From positions 1 to 43,606 of the IMG/VR virus record IMGVR_UViG_3300033154_000517: a stretch of 43,606 bases of DNA; one strand, 5' to 3'. The notes under the pieces were generated by a model. It was not told the DNA's origin. It saw only the letters and a list, made by a program, of their open reading frames with translations, and did no database searches. The translations under genes and the position numbers were made by a program. How positions within the stretch are numbered: position 1 is the first letter of the stretch; each line of letters opens with the position of its first letter. Of this stretch, positions 33,890 to 40,676 are shown piece by piece. The DNA is from a virus.

Positions 33890-34143
33890 TCGCTCGCCAC
33901 CAGGCAGCAGCGATGGCACACAAGGCAGCGGCATGGTGCGCACACTCCGCGATACTGAGTATGGGCACAAGCCAGGATCACGACCCGATCATCCTCGCGC
34001 TTACGACTATTGCCGATCTGGCATACCAAGCATCCGAGATCGCGGGCACCTCCGTTACCAGAGCAACGTACCCGCAAGAATCAGCCACTTGCCACGAAGC
34101 AGCAGTGATCGGCCACAATCAGGCCATCGCCCAATTATCCTAA
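33862..34143 (+). CDS. Ala-rich small protein, first gene of the rightward operon
   Basis: A 93-residue protein with a good GAGGAGA site. It is Ala/Thr/His-rich and likely helical (ARHQAAAMAHKAAAWCAH, then HEAAVIGHNQAIAQLS). Codon use is GC-rich, unlike most of the genome. Three His/Cys-containing helices could bind a metal, but no family is recognised. Being the first gene after the divergent region, it might be an early or regulatory protein. Confidence 0.62.
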   Translation: MTREETTTAIARHQAAAMAHKAAAWCAHSAILSMGTSQDHDPIILALTTIADLAYQASEIAGTSVTRATYPQESATCHEAAVIGHNQAIAQLS

Positions 34144-34148
34144 TCCCC

Positions 34149-34211
34149 GCTGCTCCTGCCCGGGTCCGACTCCCGGGCGGGCACTAGCTCTCGCCACGGT
34201 GGCGGAGCAGC
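34149..34211 (+). ncRNA. T-loop three-way-junction RNA element, copy A
   Basis: P1 GCTGCTC/GAGCAGC (34149-34155 with 34205-34211). P2 CTGCCCGGG/CCCGGGCGG with the seven-base loop TCCGACT. A linker containing CACTAG. P3 CGCC/GGCG with the five-base loop ACGGT. No unpaired base separates P1 from P2 or P3 from P1. It lies 19 bases upstream of the next ATG. Stem sequences differ from copies B-D while pairing is kept, which supports a selected RNA fold. Confidence 0.72.
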
Positions 34212-34229
34212 AACAAAAGGAGACAGACG

Positions 34230-34565
34230 ATGAGAGAAACAGACCACCCAGCACGAATAAGAAAAGAAAAAGCCGAAGCAAGAGCAGCAGCAATCGCCGC
34301 TCAGCCCCAAAACCGTAATCGTTGGCTTGCCATCACCACAGGCGAACTCAGCGATGGCATCAGCCAAGACACGATCACTGCCCCAGCAGACGCAACAGGA
34401 ACAGTCCTCAGTCGCGCCTTGTCGCTCGCCACAGGTGAGGCCGAAGACCACGATAACGAGCGCTGGTCGCTTGCCGACGAAGCGAACCCTCAGCCAGGAG
34501 TCGTAACGGTGCTTTGCTACGACGAGTACGGACACAACAGCGCAACAACGTTCGTCCGCCAGTAG
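34230..34565 (+). CDS. Hypothetical GC-rich gene, 111 aa
   Basis: A 111-residue protein after an AAAGGAGACAGACG site. The N-terminal 30 residues are basic and helical (RIRKEKAEARAAAIAAQ). The rest is Thr/Asp/Glu-rich and beta-like, ending YDEYGHNSATTFVRQ. No motif is recognised. It lies between RNA elements A and B, each gene here having its own structured leader. Confidence 0.62.
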   Translation: MRETDHPARIRKEKAEARAAAIAAQPQNRNRWLAITTGELSDGISQDTITAPADATGTVLSRALSLATGEAEDHDNERWSLADEANPQPGVVTVLCYDEYGHNSATTFVRQ

Positions 34566-34590
34566 TCACCAGTAGCCACCAGTAGCCACC
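34561..34590 (+). repeat. Three tandem 10-bp repeats at a stop codon
   Basis: AGTAGYCACC is repeated three times in a row. The first copy contains the TAG stop of the preceding gene, and the last abuts RNA element B. Confidence 0.85.
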
Positions 34591-34648
34591 GCTCCTGTGG
34601 GGAGTTCGCCTCTCCCCTCAGCACTAGTTCTGGTAGGTAACCAGGAGC
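34591..34648 (+). ncRNA. T-loop three-way-junction RNA element, copy B
   Basis: P1 GCTC/GAGC (34591-34594 with 34645-34648). P2 CTG-T-GGGGAG/CTCCCC-T-CAG with one T-T mismatch and the seven-base loop TTCGCCT. Linker CACTAGTT. P3 CTGGT/ACCAG with the five-base loop AGGTA. Thirty-nine bases upstream of the next ATG; a small GGCC/GGCC hairpin follows before the ribosome binding site. Confidence 0.72.
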
Positions 34649-34686
34649 AAAACACAACCGGCCTTACGGCCAAAGGAGAAGAAACA

Positions 34687-35778
34687 ATGAGAAAGTTACC
34701 CAAAGCCAAAGGGAAAGCCAAAGCCAAAGGGAAACCTGCACCGATTAAAGACCAACCTGCACCGATCGAGTCCGCCAAAGTCGCTGCCATCAACGAAGTC
34801 ACCAAGGAAGCCTTTGCACTCGCGAAATCCGCCTGCACCGATAGCCAGTCAGTAGCGACCAAGTTAAGCATTTTGAACGAAAACCTCGTCGCAATCGCTC
34901 CGACCGAATCCCAGGAGCAAAATTACAACCAAAGCCAGCTCTGCCACACTTTAACCAAGGCAATCTGGGAAGAAGCCGCACTCGTAATCACCAGCCGAAA
35001 TGCCCTCTTTGTAGCAAGAGCAAATCTGAACCGGCTGAAAACCACACCGAATCCCGATCTCGAAATCGCTATCACTTCAACCATCGTGGCCTGTGATGTT
35101 GCTTTAGCCTCAGCGCTGGAAGCCACGACCAACACCAACGAACTCGCCAAGATCACTGCGCCTTTCGTCGCAGCGATGGTGCAGTCGATCACAAAAGAGT
35201 ACAAAACCGCTTTCGAAGGCAAAATCACCAAGAAAATCATCAACAAGGCAAACCGTATCGCCACCCATCACGACAACACCTCCCGCCGCCTCCCCACCGA
35301 AGCCAAACTCAATCCCGATCACTCCCGGTACACGAAATATCCCGACCAGAAGACCACCTCCGGCAAAGCCAAGTACGACATCAACGACGATGTTGCCACC
35401 TCCCTCCGGGACAAAACCCATGACGAGATCATCGCCTTTGCAGTCGATTACGTCAACGCGGATCCCAAGACCAAAATCCCGGTTACCCTCTCCTCTCTTA
35501 CCGAACGCTGGGCGCACCTCAACCCAGGTATGCAGCGGATGAACGCCGGTAATGTCATTCGTGGCTCAATCCGTCGCCAAGGGATCGCCAAAGTCCGTAA
35601 AGCTGCTGCCGAAGCCAAAGCCGCCATCAAAGCCGAAGCGAAAGCCGAAGCTGACAAGATCAAAGCCGCTGAAAAAGCCGAGAAGAAAGCCGTCGCCAAG
35701 GCTGCTGCCGAGAAAAAAGCCAAAGCCGCTCTCGCTGCCAAAGCAGCCAAGGAAGCTAAAGCCTCCAAAAACAAATAA
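34687..35778 (+). CDS. HLNPG-domain protein, long form, with Lys/Ala-rich ends
   Basis: A 363-residue protein; ATG 34687 follows AAAGGAGAAGAAACA. It has a Lys/Ala/Gly/Pro N-terminus (PKAKGKAKAKGKPAP), a helical middle, and a domain at about residues 218-295 with SGKAKYDINDDVATSLRDK, WAHLNPGMQRMNAGN and IRGSIRRQG. A long Ala/Lys/Glu helix ends the protein. The HLNPG domain recurs in the gene at 37593, so the phage carries two paralogues. The basic tails and Arg-rich domain end suggest nucleic-acid binding. Family function is not known to me. The base composition is GC-rich, whereas its paralogue is AT-rich. Confidence 0.72.
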   Translation: MRKLPKAKGKAKAKGKPAPIKDQPAPIESAKVAAINEVTKEAFALAKSACTDSQSVATKLSILNENLVAIAPTESQEQNYNQSQLCHTLTKAIWEEAALVITSRNALFVARANLNRLKTTPNPDLEIAITSTIVACDVALASALEATTNTNELAKITAPFVAAMVQSITKEYKTAFEGKITKKIINKANRIATHHDNTSRRLPTEAKLNPDHSRYTKYPDQKTTSGKAKYDINDDVATSLRDKTHDEIIAFAVDYVNADPKTKIPVTLSSLTERWAHLNPGMQRMNAGNVIRGSIRRQGIAKVRKAAAEAKAAIKAEAKAEADKIKAAEKAEKKAVAKAAAEKKAKAALAAKAAKEAKASKNK

Positions 35779-35781
35779 CCA

Positions 35782-35844
35782 CTCGTCCTGTGGGGGTGCG
35801 ATTCCCCCACAGATCATTAGTCGCTGGTAAAGTACCAGGACGAG
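35782..35844 (+). ncRNA. T-loop three-way-junction RNA element, copy C
   Basis: P1 CTCGTC/GACGAG (35782-35787 with 35839-35844). P2 CTGTGGGGG/CCCCCACAG, nine perfect pairs, with the loop TGCGATT. Linker ATCATTAGTCG. P3 CTGGT/ACCAG with the loop AAAGT. Starts four bases after the stop codon of the HLNPG gene and ends 28 bases before an ATG at 35872. Confidence 0.74.
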
Positions 35845-35893
35845 ACAAACGAAGACAAGAGAGGACAAGCCATGAAGGCAAAGGAATCAAACC

Positions 35894-36040
35894 ATGAAAA
35901 AAGTAACAAAGATCAAAGGAATCAAAAAAGCATCACCACCAAAAAATCGTCTAAATCACAAACAGTATCTCAGACTTGCACCTATACGTTCGGGTGTGCG
36001 GTCGTTTGAAGTATTGCTGCTTACAAACTGCGACTATTAA
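35894..36040 (+). CDS. Possible small basic protein (48 aa)
   Basis: The frame starting at 35894 (MKKVTKIKGIKKASPPKNR) follows AAGGAATCAAACC and encodes a basic 48-residue peptide. A competing frame starts at 35872 (MKAKESNHEK, 45 residues, ending 36009) after AGGACAAGCC, and either or neither may be used. The ATG at 35872 is at the same distance from element C as other starts are from their elements, so the two may be translated in sequence. The window 35872-36041 holds no larger gene. Confidence 0.4.
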   Translation: MKKVTKIKGIKKASPPKNRLNHKQYLRLAPIRSGVRSFEVLLLTNCDY

Positions 36041-36041
36041 T

Positions 36042-36104
36042 CTTGACTTGTGGCGGGTTCAAGTCCCGCCTCAACCATAGACTTTGGCAGGGAGCCAAGT
36101 CAAG
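36042..36104 (+). ncRNA. T-loop three-way-junction RNA element, copy D
   Basis: P1 CTTGAC/GTCAAG (36042-36047 with 36099-36104). P2 TTG-T-GGCGGG/CCCGCC-T-CAA with a T-T mismatch at the same place as copy B and the loop TTCAAGT, a perfect tRNA T-loop. Linker CCATAGACT. P3 TTGGC/GCCAA with the loop AGGGA. Twenty-eight bases upstream of ATG 36132. It looks like a tRNA T-arm, but no acceptor or anticodon arm can be built. Confidence 0.74.
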
Positions 36105-36131
36105 ACAACCAACAATAAAAGGAGACAAACC

Positions 36132-36506
36132 ATGAAGCACATAACCTGGAGGAAAAAGGTAGCCTTACTCGCAATCGCTTGCAGTATTGCTACTCCCGTT
36201 TTGGGTGGAGTGCCAATCCCAGGCCACATGTCCTCCCCCAAGGAACACAGAGCAGCTCTTAAGGTGGCCGAAGATCAAGCTATCCTACAAACTGCTCTTT
36301 TCTCAGCCGATCGCGTTGTCATCAGGAGAGTCCTAACTATTGAATCACACCCAGGTGGCGTGATGTTGACCTTCATCGAAGACAACGAGCGAAAACAGCG
36401 TCTCATACCAGCAGCTTTCAGCGTCCGCATAATACGCGATCCCGCCGGAACCTTCGGTGCGGTCATTACGACCAAAGAAAAAAGCTATATCGCAACACCT
36501 AATTAA
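36132..36506 (+). CDS. Small secreted protein with signal peptide
   Basis: A 124-residue protein starting at 36132 after GGAGACAAACC. Residues 1-25 (WRKKVALLAIACSIATPVLG) are a typical Sec signal peptide with a likely cut after VLG. The mature part contains ALKVAEDQAILQTALF, strands (GGVMLTFIEDNERKQRLIP) and a basic middle. No enzyme motif. It would be exported to the envelope or periplasm during infection, for instance for superinfection exclusion, but that is a guess. Confidence 0.68.
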   Translation: MKHITWRKKVALLAIACSIATPVLGGVPIPGHMSSPKEHRAALKVAEDQAILQTALFSADRVVIRRVLTIESHPGGVMLTFIEDNERKQRLIPAAFSVRIIRDPAGTFGAVITTKEKSYIATPN

Positions 36507-36533
36507 CCAATCAACCGATAAAGGAAACAAACC

Positions 36534-36860
36534 ATGGAACAAAGCAAGTATTCTAAAGATGCAATTTCCGCTTGTGAAACTCCCTATGATGCAGTTAAAG
36601 TAGAACTCAACTTTTATATCGAACGTCTTATTCAAGATGAAGACTATGAAATTTTCGAATTTACCTTAACCGATGATATAGTTGATGACTTTATACTTTG
36701 GTTGACCGATTCAACTGATTCGATGATGGTCTTTATTTTAATCGACCAATTTAACCCAGATACCAACCCAATGATTGAACATGAAATATCAAACTTAATA
36801 TTTGAATTTTTACAATTTTATGGCCTTGCATTTTATACCACTAAATGGAATCAATCATGA
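36534..36860 (+). CDS. Acidic hypothetical protein, 108 aa
   Basis: A very acidic 108-residue helical protein after AAAGGAAACAAACC. Rich in Asp, Glu, Ile and Phe (QDEDYEIFEFTLTDDIVDD), with no cysteine pair or catalytic motif. Strong acidity and small size resemble DNA-mimic or anti-host proteins, but there is no family match I can name. Composition returns to AT-rich here. Its stop overlaps the next start (ATGA). Confidence 0.6.
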   Translation: MEQSKYSKDAISACETPYDAVKVELNFYIERLIQDEDYEIFEFTLTDDIVDDFILWLTDSTDSMMVFILIDQFNPDTNPMIEHEISNLIFEFLQFYGLAFYTTKWNQS

Positions 36861-37159
36861 GTCCGGCAGGAGATAGAGGTGGTTCAGGTCGATCGGGTTC
36901 AAAATTTCGCGGATTTAAATCCAAACCAATATCCAATAATACCATATTAAAAATACTCGTTCCTACTGGCACAAGAGTTCAGTATAGAATAAGACGTTTT
37001 TTCTTTTGGATAATAATCATAGTTTGGCTGTTATCCTCATGTAAAAATTGCTTGGGCCAAACTTCAACTCATAAAAATCCAGAATACCAAACTCATTCAG
37101 CCCATGTAATTACTTATCTTCACCATAAACTTATAACCCAAACTCAAGAAATGGAGTAA
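36857..37159 (+). CDS. Single-TM basic membrane protein with lipobox-like Cys
   Basis: A 100-residue protein from ATG 36857 (ATGA overlap). A basic Gly/Ser/Arg-rich N-terminus (GDRGGSGRSGSKFRGFKSK) is followed at about residues 50-66 by a hydrophobic run FFFWIIIIVWLLSSC, where LSSC resembles a lipobox, and a polar His/Thr/Gln-rich tail. The long basic leader is unusual for a lipoprotein, so a single-pass inner-membrane protein is as likely. Function unknown. Confidence 0.55.
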   Translation: MSPAGDRGGSGRSGSKFRGFKSKPISNNTILKILVPTGTRVQYRIRRFFFWIIIIVWLLSSCKNCLGQTSTHKNPEYQTHSAHVITYLHHKLITQTQEME

Positions 37160-37163
37160 ACTA

Positions 37164-37337
37164 ATGACAAACACAGAGAAATTCTCAATCGATGATGTAA
37201 CAGAGGAATTTTGTCCTTGTGGAAGTGTTTTGACATTAACCCATGACAATTGGTGTTGTCACCATTGCGGACATGTCGAACCTTCCAATCTTGATGATGA
37301 TGCTGCTCTTGACCGATGGTTATGGCAAAGAGCATAA
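37164..37337 (+). CDS. Small zinc-ribbon protein (57 aa)
   Basis: A 57-residue frame with a GGAG site, MTNTEKFSIDDVTEEFCPCG. Four metal-binding cysteines can be formed by CPCG (residues 17-20) and CCHHCG (31-36), with flanking acidic sequence and a Trp-rich end (RWLWQRA). Probably a zinc ribbon that binds protein or nucleic acid. Too short for most gene callers. Confidence 0.6.
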   Translation: MTNTEKFSIDDVTEEFCPCGSVLTLTHDNWCCHHCGHVEPSNLDDDAALDRWLWQRA

Positions 37338-37341
37338 ACCT

Positions 37342-37488
37342 ATGAAAAATCTATTAACAAAAATCTATTGCTTTTTATTCGGCCACAACATGTATTCAGT
37401 ATTTATGGTTAATAGTTTTCCATCAGAATGGGGACAAAATAAATGTTCTCGTTGTGGTTATACTGAAGATTGGTCTTGGGATTATTAA
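37342..37488 (+). CDS. Small Cys-pair protein of a common phage type (48 aa)
   Basis: A 48-residue frame, MKNLLTKIYCFLFGHNM then KCSRCGYTEDWSWDY. The pattern of a Cys and 'FGHxM' near the start and a CxRCG pair later is common in very small phage proteins and may form a one-zinc site. The ribosome binding site is weak (AAAGAG), and it starts four bases after the previous stop. Confidence 0.55.
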   Translation: MKNLLTKIYCFLFGHNMYSVFMVNSFPSEWGQNKCSRCGYTEDWSWDY

Positions 37489-37536
37489 AAATTATGCTCC
37501 CTATCAACCTTGACGAGACAGCATATCACGGAGGGG

Positions 37537-37566
37537 TTGACAGGGATATATCACCTGTGGTATAAT
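37537..37566 (+). promoter_or_regulatory. Consensus sigma-70 promoter
   Basis: TTGACA (37537-37542), 18 bases, TATAAT (37561-37566): both hexamers are perfect. It lies about 25 bases before the ATG at 37593 and serves the recombination/replication genes. CATATCAC at 37522 and ATATATCAC in the spacer form a short direct repeat that could be an operator overlapping the promoter. Confidence 0.85.
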
Positions 37567-37592
37567 GGAGGTAGAATGGGAGAGAACCTGAG

Positions 37593-38210
37593 ATGGAACT
37601 GGAAACAAACAAAGAATTAAAATTCGCTAGAACCAACGATGGAGCAACCCATATAATTGTATTAAATCTATATCCACTATGCCAATTATTCCAAAAAGAA
37701 CGACAGCCAATAGCTTATTTTGTTGAAGTGGAACAACCATTTCAAATAACCTGCACCGATTGTAAAAAACGAATACACGAAAAATATGAAACATACCTTG
37801 ACACAAAAGGAAATTTTCCAATTATCAAAACATTACTTAACCTATTTAGCACACACAACTTCGACCGATGGCTTAACCTTAGTTCACAAAGAGGAAATAA
37901 AACTATAACTTTAACCAAACGTCAGCGTAGAAAATATCATCATGGTTCAGTTACCAAAACCCCTTCAGGCAGACATACATTTGATATTAATGATTGTATT
38001 GCTAAAACCCTTCGAGGTCGACCGATTGATATTGTACGTGAAATGGCATCACCTTACCTCAAATCATCAACCCAAGAATTAGAAGATAAGTATTGTCATT
38101 TAAACCCAGGATTACAAAGAATGAGTATAGGCAATAGATTACGCGCTATACTAAGAAATAATAAACAATTAGAAGACAAATGGAGACAAGATTATGAACA
38201 ACAAAATTGA
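37593..38210 (+). CDS. HLNPG-domain protein, short form, with Cys pair
   Basis: A 205-residue protein directly after the consensus promoter. The N-terminal half carries CTDCKKR near residue 54, a possible half zinc site. A basic stretch (LTKRQRRKYHHGS) leads to the C-terminal domain (about residues 121-195) with SGRHTFDINDCIAKTLRG, CHLNPGLQRMSIGNRLRAI. This domain is clearly related to residues 218-295 of the gene at 34687. Being first behind a strong promoter, it may be an autoregulator or replication accessory. Its last 17 bases overlap the next gene. Confidence 0.72.
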   Translation: MELETNKELKFARTNDGATHIIVLNLYPLCQLFQKERQPIAYFVEVEQPFQITCTDCKKRIHEKYETYLDTKGNFPIIKTLLNLFSTHNFDRWLNLSSQRGNKTITLTKRQRRKYHHGSVTKTPSGRHTFDINDCIAKTLRGRPIDIVREMASPYLKSSTQELEDKYCHLNPGLQRMSIGNRLRAILRNNKQLEDKWRQDYEQQN

Positions 38211-39267
38211 AAAGCATCTAGCAGAACTGGATGCACTGGCATCTGAAGATAAAATCAGTGTCCAGGAAAATGCATTCAAAAAAATGGTTCCACGCAGGTA
38301 TAAACTCGCGGTTCCATTATCAAAAATCGGAAACTGGGTACCAAATTCAAATCTAACCCCACTTACAATGTCAAAAATACTCTCATTTTGGAAATGCCCC
38401 AAATCATACCAACTCCGATATGAGGAATGCCTTGCACCCAAAGCCCCTCCTGAATATCTCTATTTTGGTACAGCATTTCACCGGGCATTAGAAATGCATT
38501 ATAAAGGTAAGGAACTATCCCTCATCATCGATTGGATTAAAACCCATACCGATACCCGTGAAAGTATTACTCTCCAGGGTATGTTAATTGGGTATCTCAA
38601 AAAATACCAATCCGAATCGATTAAACCAATTGCAACCGAAAAAGAATTCATGGGACCATTAAAAAATCCATTGACCGGTCGTAGTTCACGTCTTTTCTAT
38701 TTAGCTGGTAAAATCGACCTTATTTATGATAGTGCAGATCACCACGGATCCAAGTGGATCATGGATCACAAAACCACCCAAACTTTAAACCAAAACTATA
38801 CCGATTCCCTCTGGGCTGATATTCAAAATACCATCTACGTGATTGCAGCCAGGGAATTTTTAGGTATTCCAGTTTGGGGTTCTATTCAGAATGTTATTGT
38901 TAAAGCCCAAATCAAACAAGGTCAAAAAGAAACAGAAGATGAATTTCTTGCCCGTATGGTAACCAAGTATGAAAATCCAGAGCTTATGACACACGGGCTT
39001 TTTCACAGAATACCCATTTTAATGGAGAAACCTCAAGTAGAACTTGCCAAAAGGGAAATATGGAACGTCGCACATAAAATACGTGAATGCCAACGATGTG
39101 GGGAATATGGAAGACAAACATCAAACTGTCATACCCCCGGACGATCCTGCAAGTTCTACAGAATTTGTTCCACTTTCGAAAATCCCGAAGTCATCAGGAA
39201 AGAATTCGTATACAAACCACCAACAGAGGAATTAAGCAATGGCAAAAACAACGATAACAACGCCTAG
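38194..39267 (+). CDS. PD-(D/E)XK nuclease, Cas4/AddB-like with Fe-S cysteines
   Basis: A 357-residue RecB-family nuclease. Motifs: SKILSFWKCPKSYQL with Cys68, GTAFHRALE (His96), LAGKIDLIYD (Asp175) and WIMDHKTT (Asp191, Lys193). Three C-terminal cysteines (NC, then SCKFYRIC) join Cys68 to give the four-cysteine 4Fe-4S pattern of Cas4 and AddB. It probably resects DNA ends to make single strands for the adjacent Sak4-like protein. The start overlaps the previous gene and has a GGAGAC site. It overlaps the next gene by 29 bases. Confidence 0.82.
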   Translation: MNNKIEKHLAELDALASEDKISVQENAFKKMVPRRYKLAVPLSKIGNWVPNSNLTPLTMSKILSFWKCPKSYQLRYEECLAPKAPPEYLYFGTAFHRALEMHYKGKELSLIIDWIKTHTDTRESITLQGMLIGYLKKYQSESIKPIATEKEFMGPLKNPLTGRSSRLFYLAGKIDLIYDSADHHGSKWIMDHKTTQTLNQNYTDSLWADIQNTIYVIAAREFLGIPVWGSIQNVIVKAQIKQGQKETEDEFLARMVTKYENPELMTHGLFHRIPILMEKPQVELAKREIWNVAHKIRECQRCGEYGRQTSNCHTPGRSCKFYRICSTFENPEVIRKEFVYKPPTEELSNGKNNDNNA

Positions 39268-39988
39268 AATCGTATTACCGACCAAGAAAACCAAACCCAA
39301 TTTCAATATAAGTGAAATATCGGTTATGGTATATGGTGAGGAAAAGATCGGTAAATCGTTGTGGTGTTCCGGTGCTCCGAATGCCCTATACCTTGCGACC
39401 GAACCGGCATACCGTCATCTTGAAGTATACGCCATGGATGTTCGCGGGTGGGCTGAATTCTGTAAAATTGTCGATACTTTCTTGATCGGTAAGCATGATT
39501 TCAAATCTCTTATTATCGATACAGTTGATGACTTATATAAAATAGCAGCAGCGTATCTCATTAAAAAACACAATGTTGAAGATCTTGCTGATTTTGATTA
39601 TGGCAAAGGATTCAATCTTGTATACGGTGCTATTTATGCCAAACTTCGTCAAATCGTACAGTCAAAATACGGCCTATACCTAGTGTCTCATATGGCTGAA
39701 AAAGAGATAAAAACACGTGTTCGAACCTATACTAAAATCACACCTGCCATGACCGAAAAATTTTGTACTTTGGTAACTGGTCTTGTTGATATCATTTTTT
39801 ATTGTGATTATCATATTTCCAAAAAGGGAGACAAGAGAACAGTAACCAGGGTATTACGTTGTGATAAGAATCCAGGGTATGTAGCAGGAGATAGATTCGG
39901 TGTATTACCGATCATGCTGCCTCTTAACAAAGGACATCTCATATCTAGCTGGGACATATTTGCAAAGGCATTTAATAAAGGAAGGTAA
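39239..39988 (+). CDS. Sak4-like RecA-fold ATPase (single-strand annealing/recombination)
   Basis: A 249-residue P-loop protein. Walker A GEEKIGKS (residues 33-40), Walker B SLIIDTVDDL (90-99), and the ISHMAEKE-like segment LVSHMAEKEIK match the phage Sak4/AAA_24 family, which anneals single strands together with a phage SSB. The neighbours, a Cas4-like nuclease and a DUF669-type protein, are the usual partners. The C-terminal part has RTVTRVLRCDKNPGYVAGDR, as in the family. Confidence 0.84.
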   Translation: MAKTTITTPRIVLPTKKTKPNFNISEISVMVYGEEKIGKSLWCSGAPNALYLATEPAYRHLEVYAMDVRGWAEFCKIVDTFLIGKHDFKSLIIDTVDDLYKIAAAYLIKKHNVEDLADFDYGKGFNLVYGAIYAKLRQIVQSKYGLYLVSHMAEKEIKTRVRTYTKITPAMTEKFCTLVTGLVDIIFYCDYHISKKGDKRTVTRVLRCDKNPGYVAGDRFGVLPIMLPLNKGHLISSWDIFAKAFNKGR

Positions 39989-39990
39989 TT

Positions 39991-40362
39991 ATGTTAGTTG
40001 ACCTCAAAGCAATTTTCGCAGAACATAAGATACGAATAACGCAATATAACGGCGGTTGGTTAAAACGGATAACCGGATTAAATATTGCCAGAACCGACCT
40101 ATACAGTATTTTAGGTTCATACATTAAAGGTGAAACCGGAACAAACCGTGAATTCACCTACGATATTACGCCTGGGCTATATTTATATTGTGACATTCAA
40201 GGATCGAGAAGACAAACCTACAGAAATTACATCCTATTTATATTTTCCAGGTCACAAAAGATTATTGTTCAATCGCACATATTTGGTATAAAAACAAACA
40301 ATATATCAGAATTTCATGCTATAATAGATGAATTATTGTGTGGTTCAAGTATTAAGAAGTAA
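39991..40362 (+). CDS. Hypothetical protein, 123 aa
   Basis: A 123-residue protein starting two bases after the Sak4-like gene, with GGAAGG upstream. It is alpha/beta with aromatic strands (YNILFIF-like, in RNYILFIFSRSQKIIVQ) and a C-terminal helix (SEFHAIIDELLCG). No motif is recognised. Probably a recombination-module accessory by position. Confidence 0.62.
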   Translation: MLVDLKAIFAEHKIRITQYNGGWLKRITGLNIARTDLYSILGSYIKGETGTNREFTYDITPGLYLYCDIQGSRRQTYRNYILFIFSRSQKIIVQSHIFGIKTNNISEFHAIIDELLCGSSIKK

Positions 40363-40367
40363 TTTTA

Positions 40368-40436
40368 TGGGGGGTGTGTGCGCACCATCGACGTTAATGA
40401 CGTGAAGTAGGGCTTGAGTCCTAGCCCCCCACTTTT
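40368..40436 (+). ncRNA. Structured leader ending in a U-tract, element E
   Basis: TGGGGGG (40368-40374) pairs with CCCCCCA (40425-40431), followed by CTTTTT. Inside are GGTGT/GCACC, ACGT/ACGT and TAGGGC/GTCCTA hairpins. The closing stem plus T-run looks like a terminator or attenuator placed just before the ribosome binding site of the next gene. The 3' end (CCCACTTTTTC, then a GGAG site) is shared with element F. Confidence 0.55.
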
Positions 40437-40459
40437 TCAATTAACGAGAGGAGAAGAAA

Positions 40460-40651
40460 ATGGCTGAAAATCAGGTAAAAAACATTGAAATGATTGTTGA
40501 TGATGGTATTTTAACCATTACAGTTGATTTGAAACAGGATTTTGGTCGGAGTAAATCCGGCAAAACAATCATCATTGCTTCAACCGGTAGTGGAGTAAAA
40601 GTTCCCGGCAACCCAGATATTACTGTAGGTGTGAACGTTTACAAAAGATAA
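40460..40651 (+). CDS. Conserved small phage protein (MAENQVKNIEM type)
   Basis: A 63-residue protein after a GAGAGGAGAAGAAA site. Its sequence, with ILTITVDLKQDFGRSKSGKT and IIIASTGSGVKVPG, is of a type I recognise as widely spread among phages and prophages without a known function. It is beta-rich. It sits between recombination genes and has structured leaders on both sides, so dosage may be controlled. Confidence 0.72.
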   Translation: MAENQVKNIEMIVDDGILTITVDLKQDFGRSKSGKTIIIASTGSGVKVPGNPDITVGVNVYKR

Positions 40652-40676
40652 ATATCGACCTGCACCGATTAATTTT

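Noticed and set aside
35552-35868. Frames on both strands over the Lys/Ala-rich end of the HLNPG protein
   Set aside because: They are shadows of a low-complexity coding region; the chosen frame carries the conserved domain and a proper start.
36042-36080. Possible tRNA gene, because of a perfect T-arm and a following AACCA
   Set aside because: No matching seven-pair acceptor strand, D-arm or anticodon arm can be drawn upstream; the flanks instead pair as P1 and P3 of the repeated RNA element.
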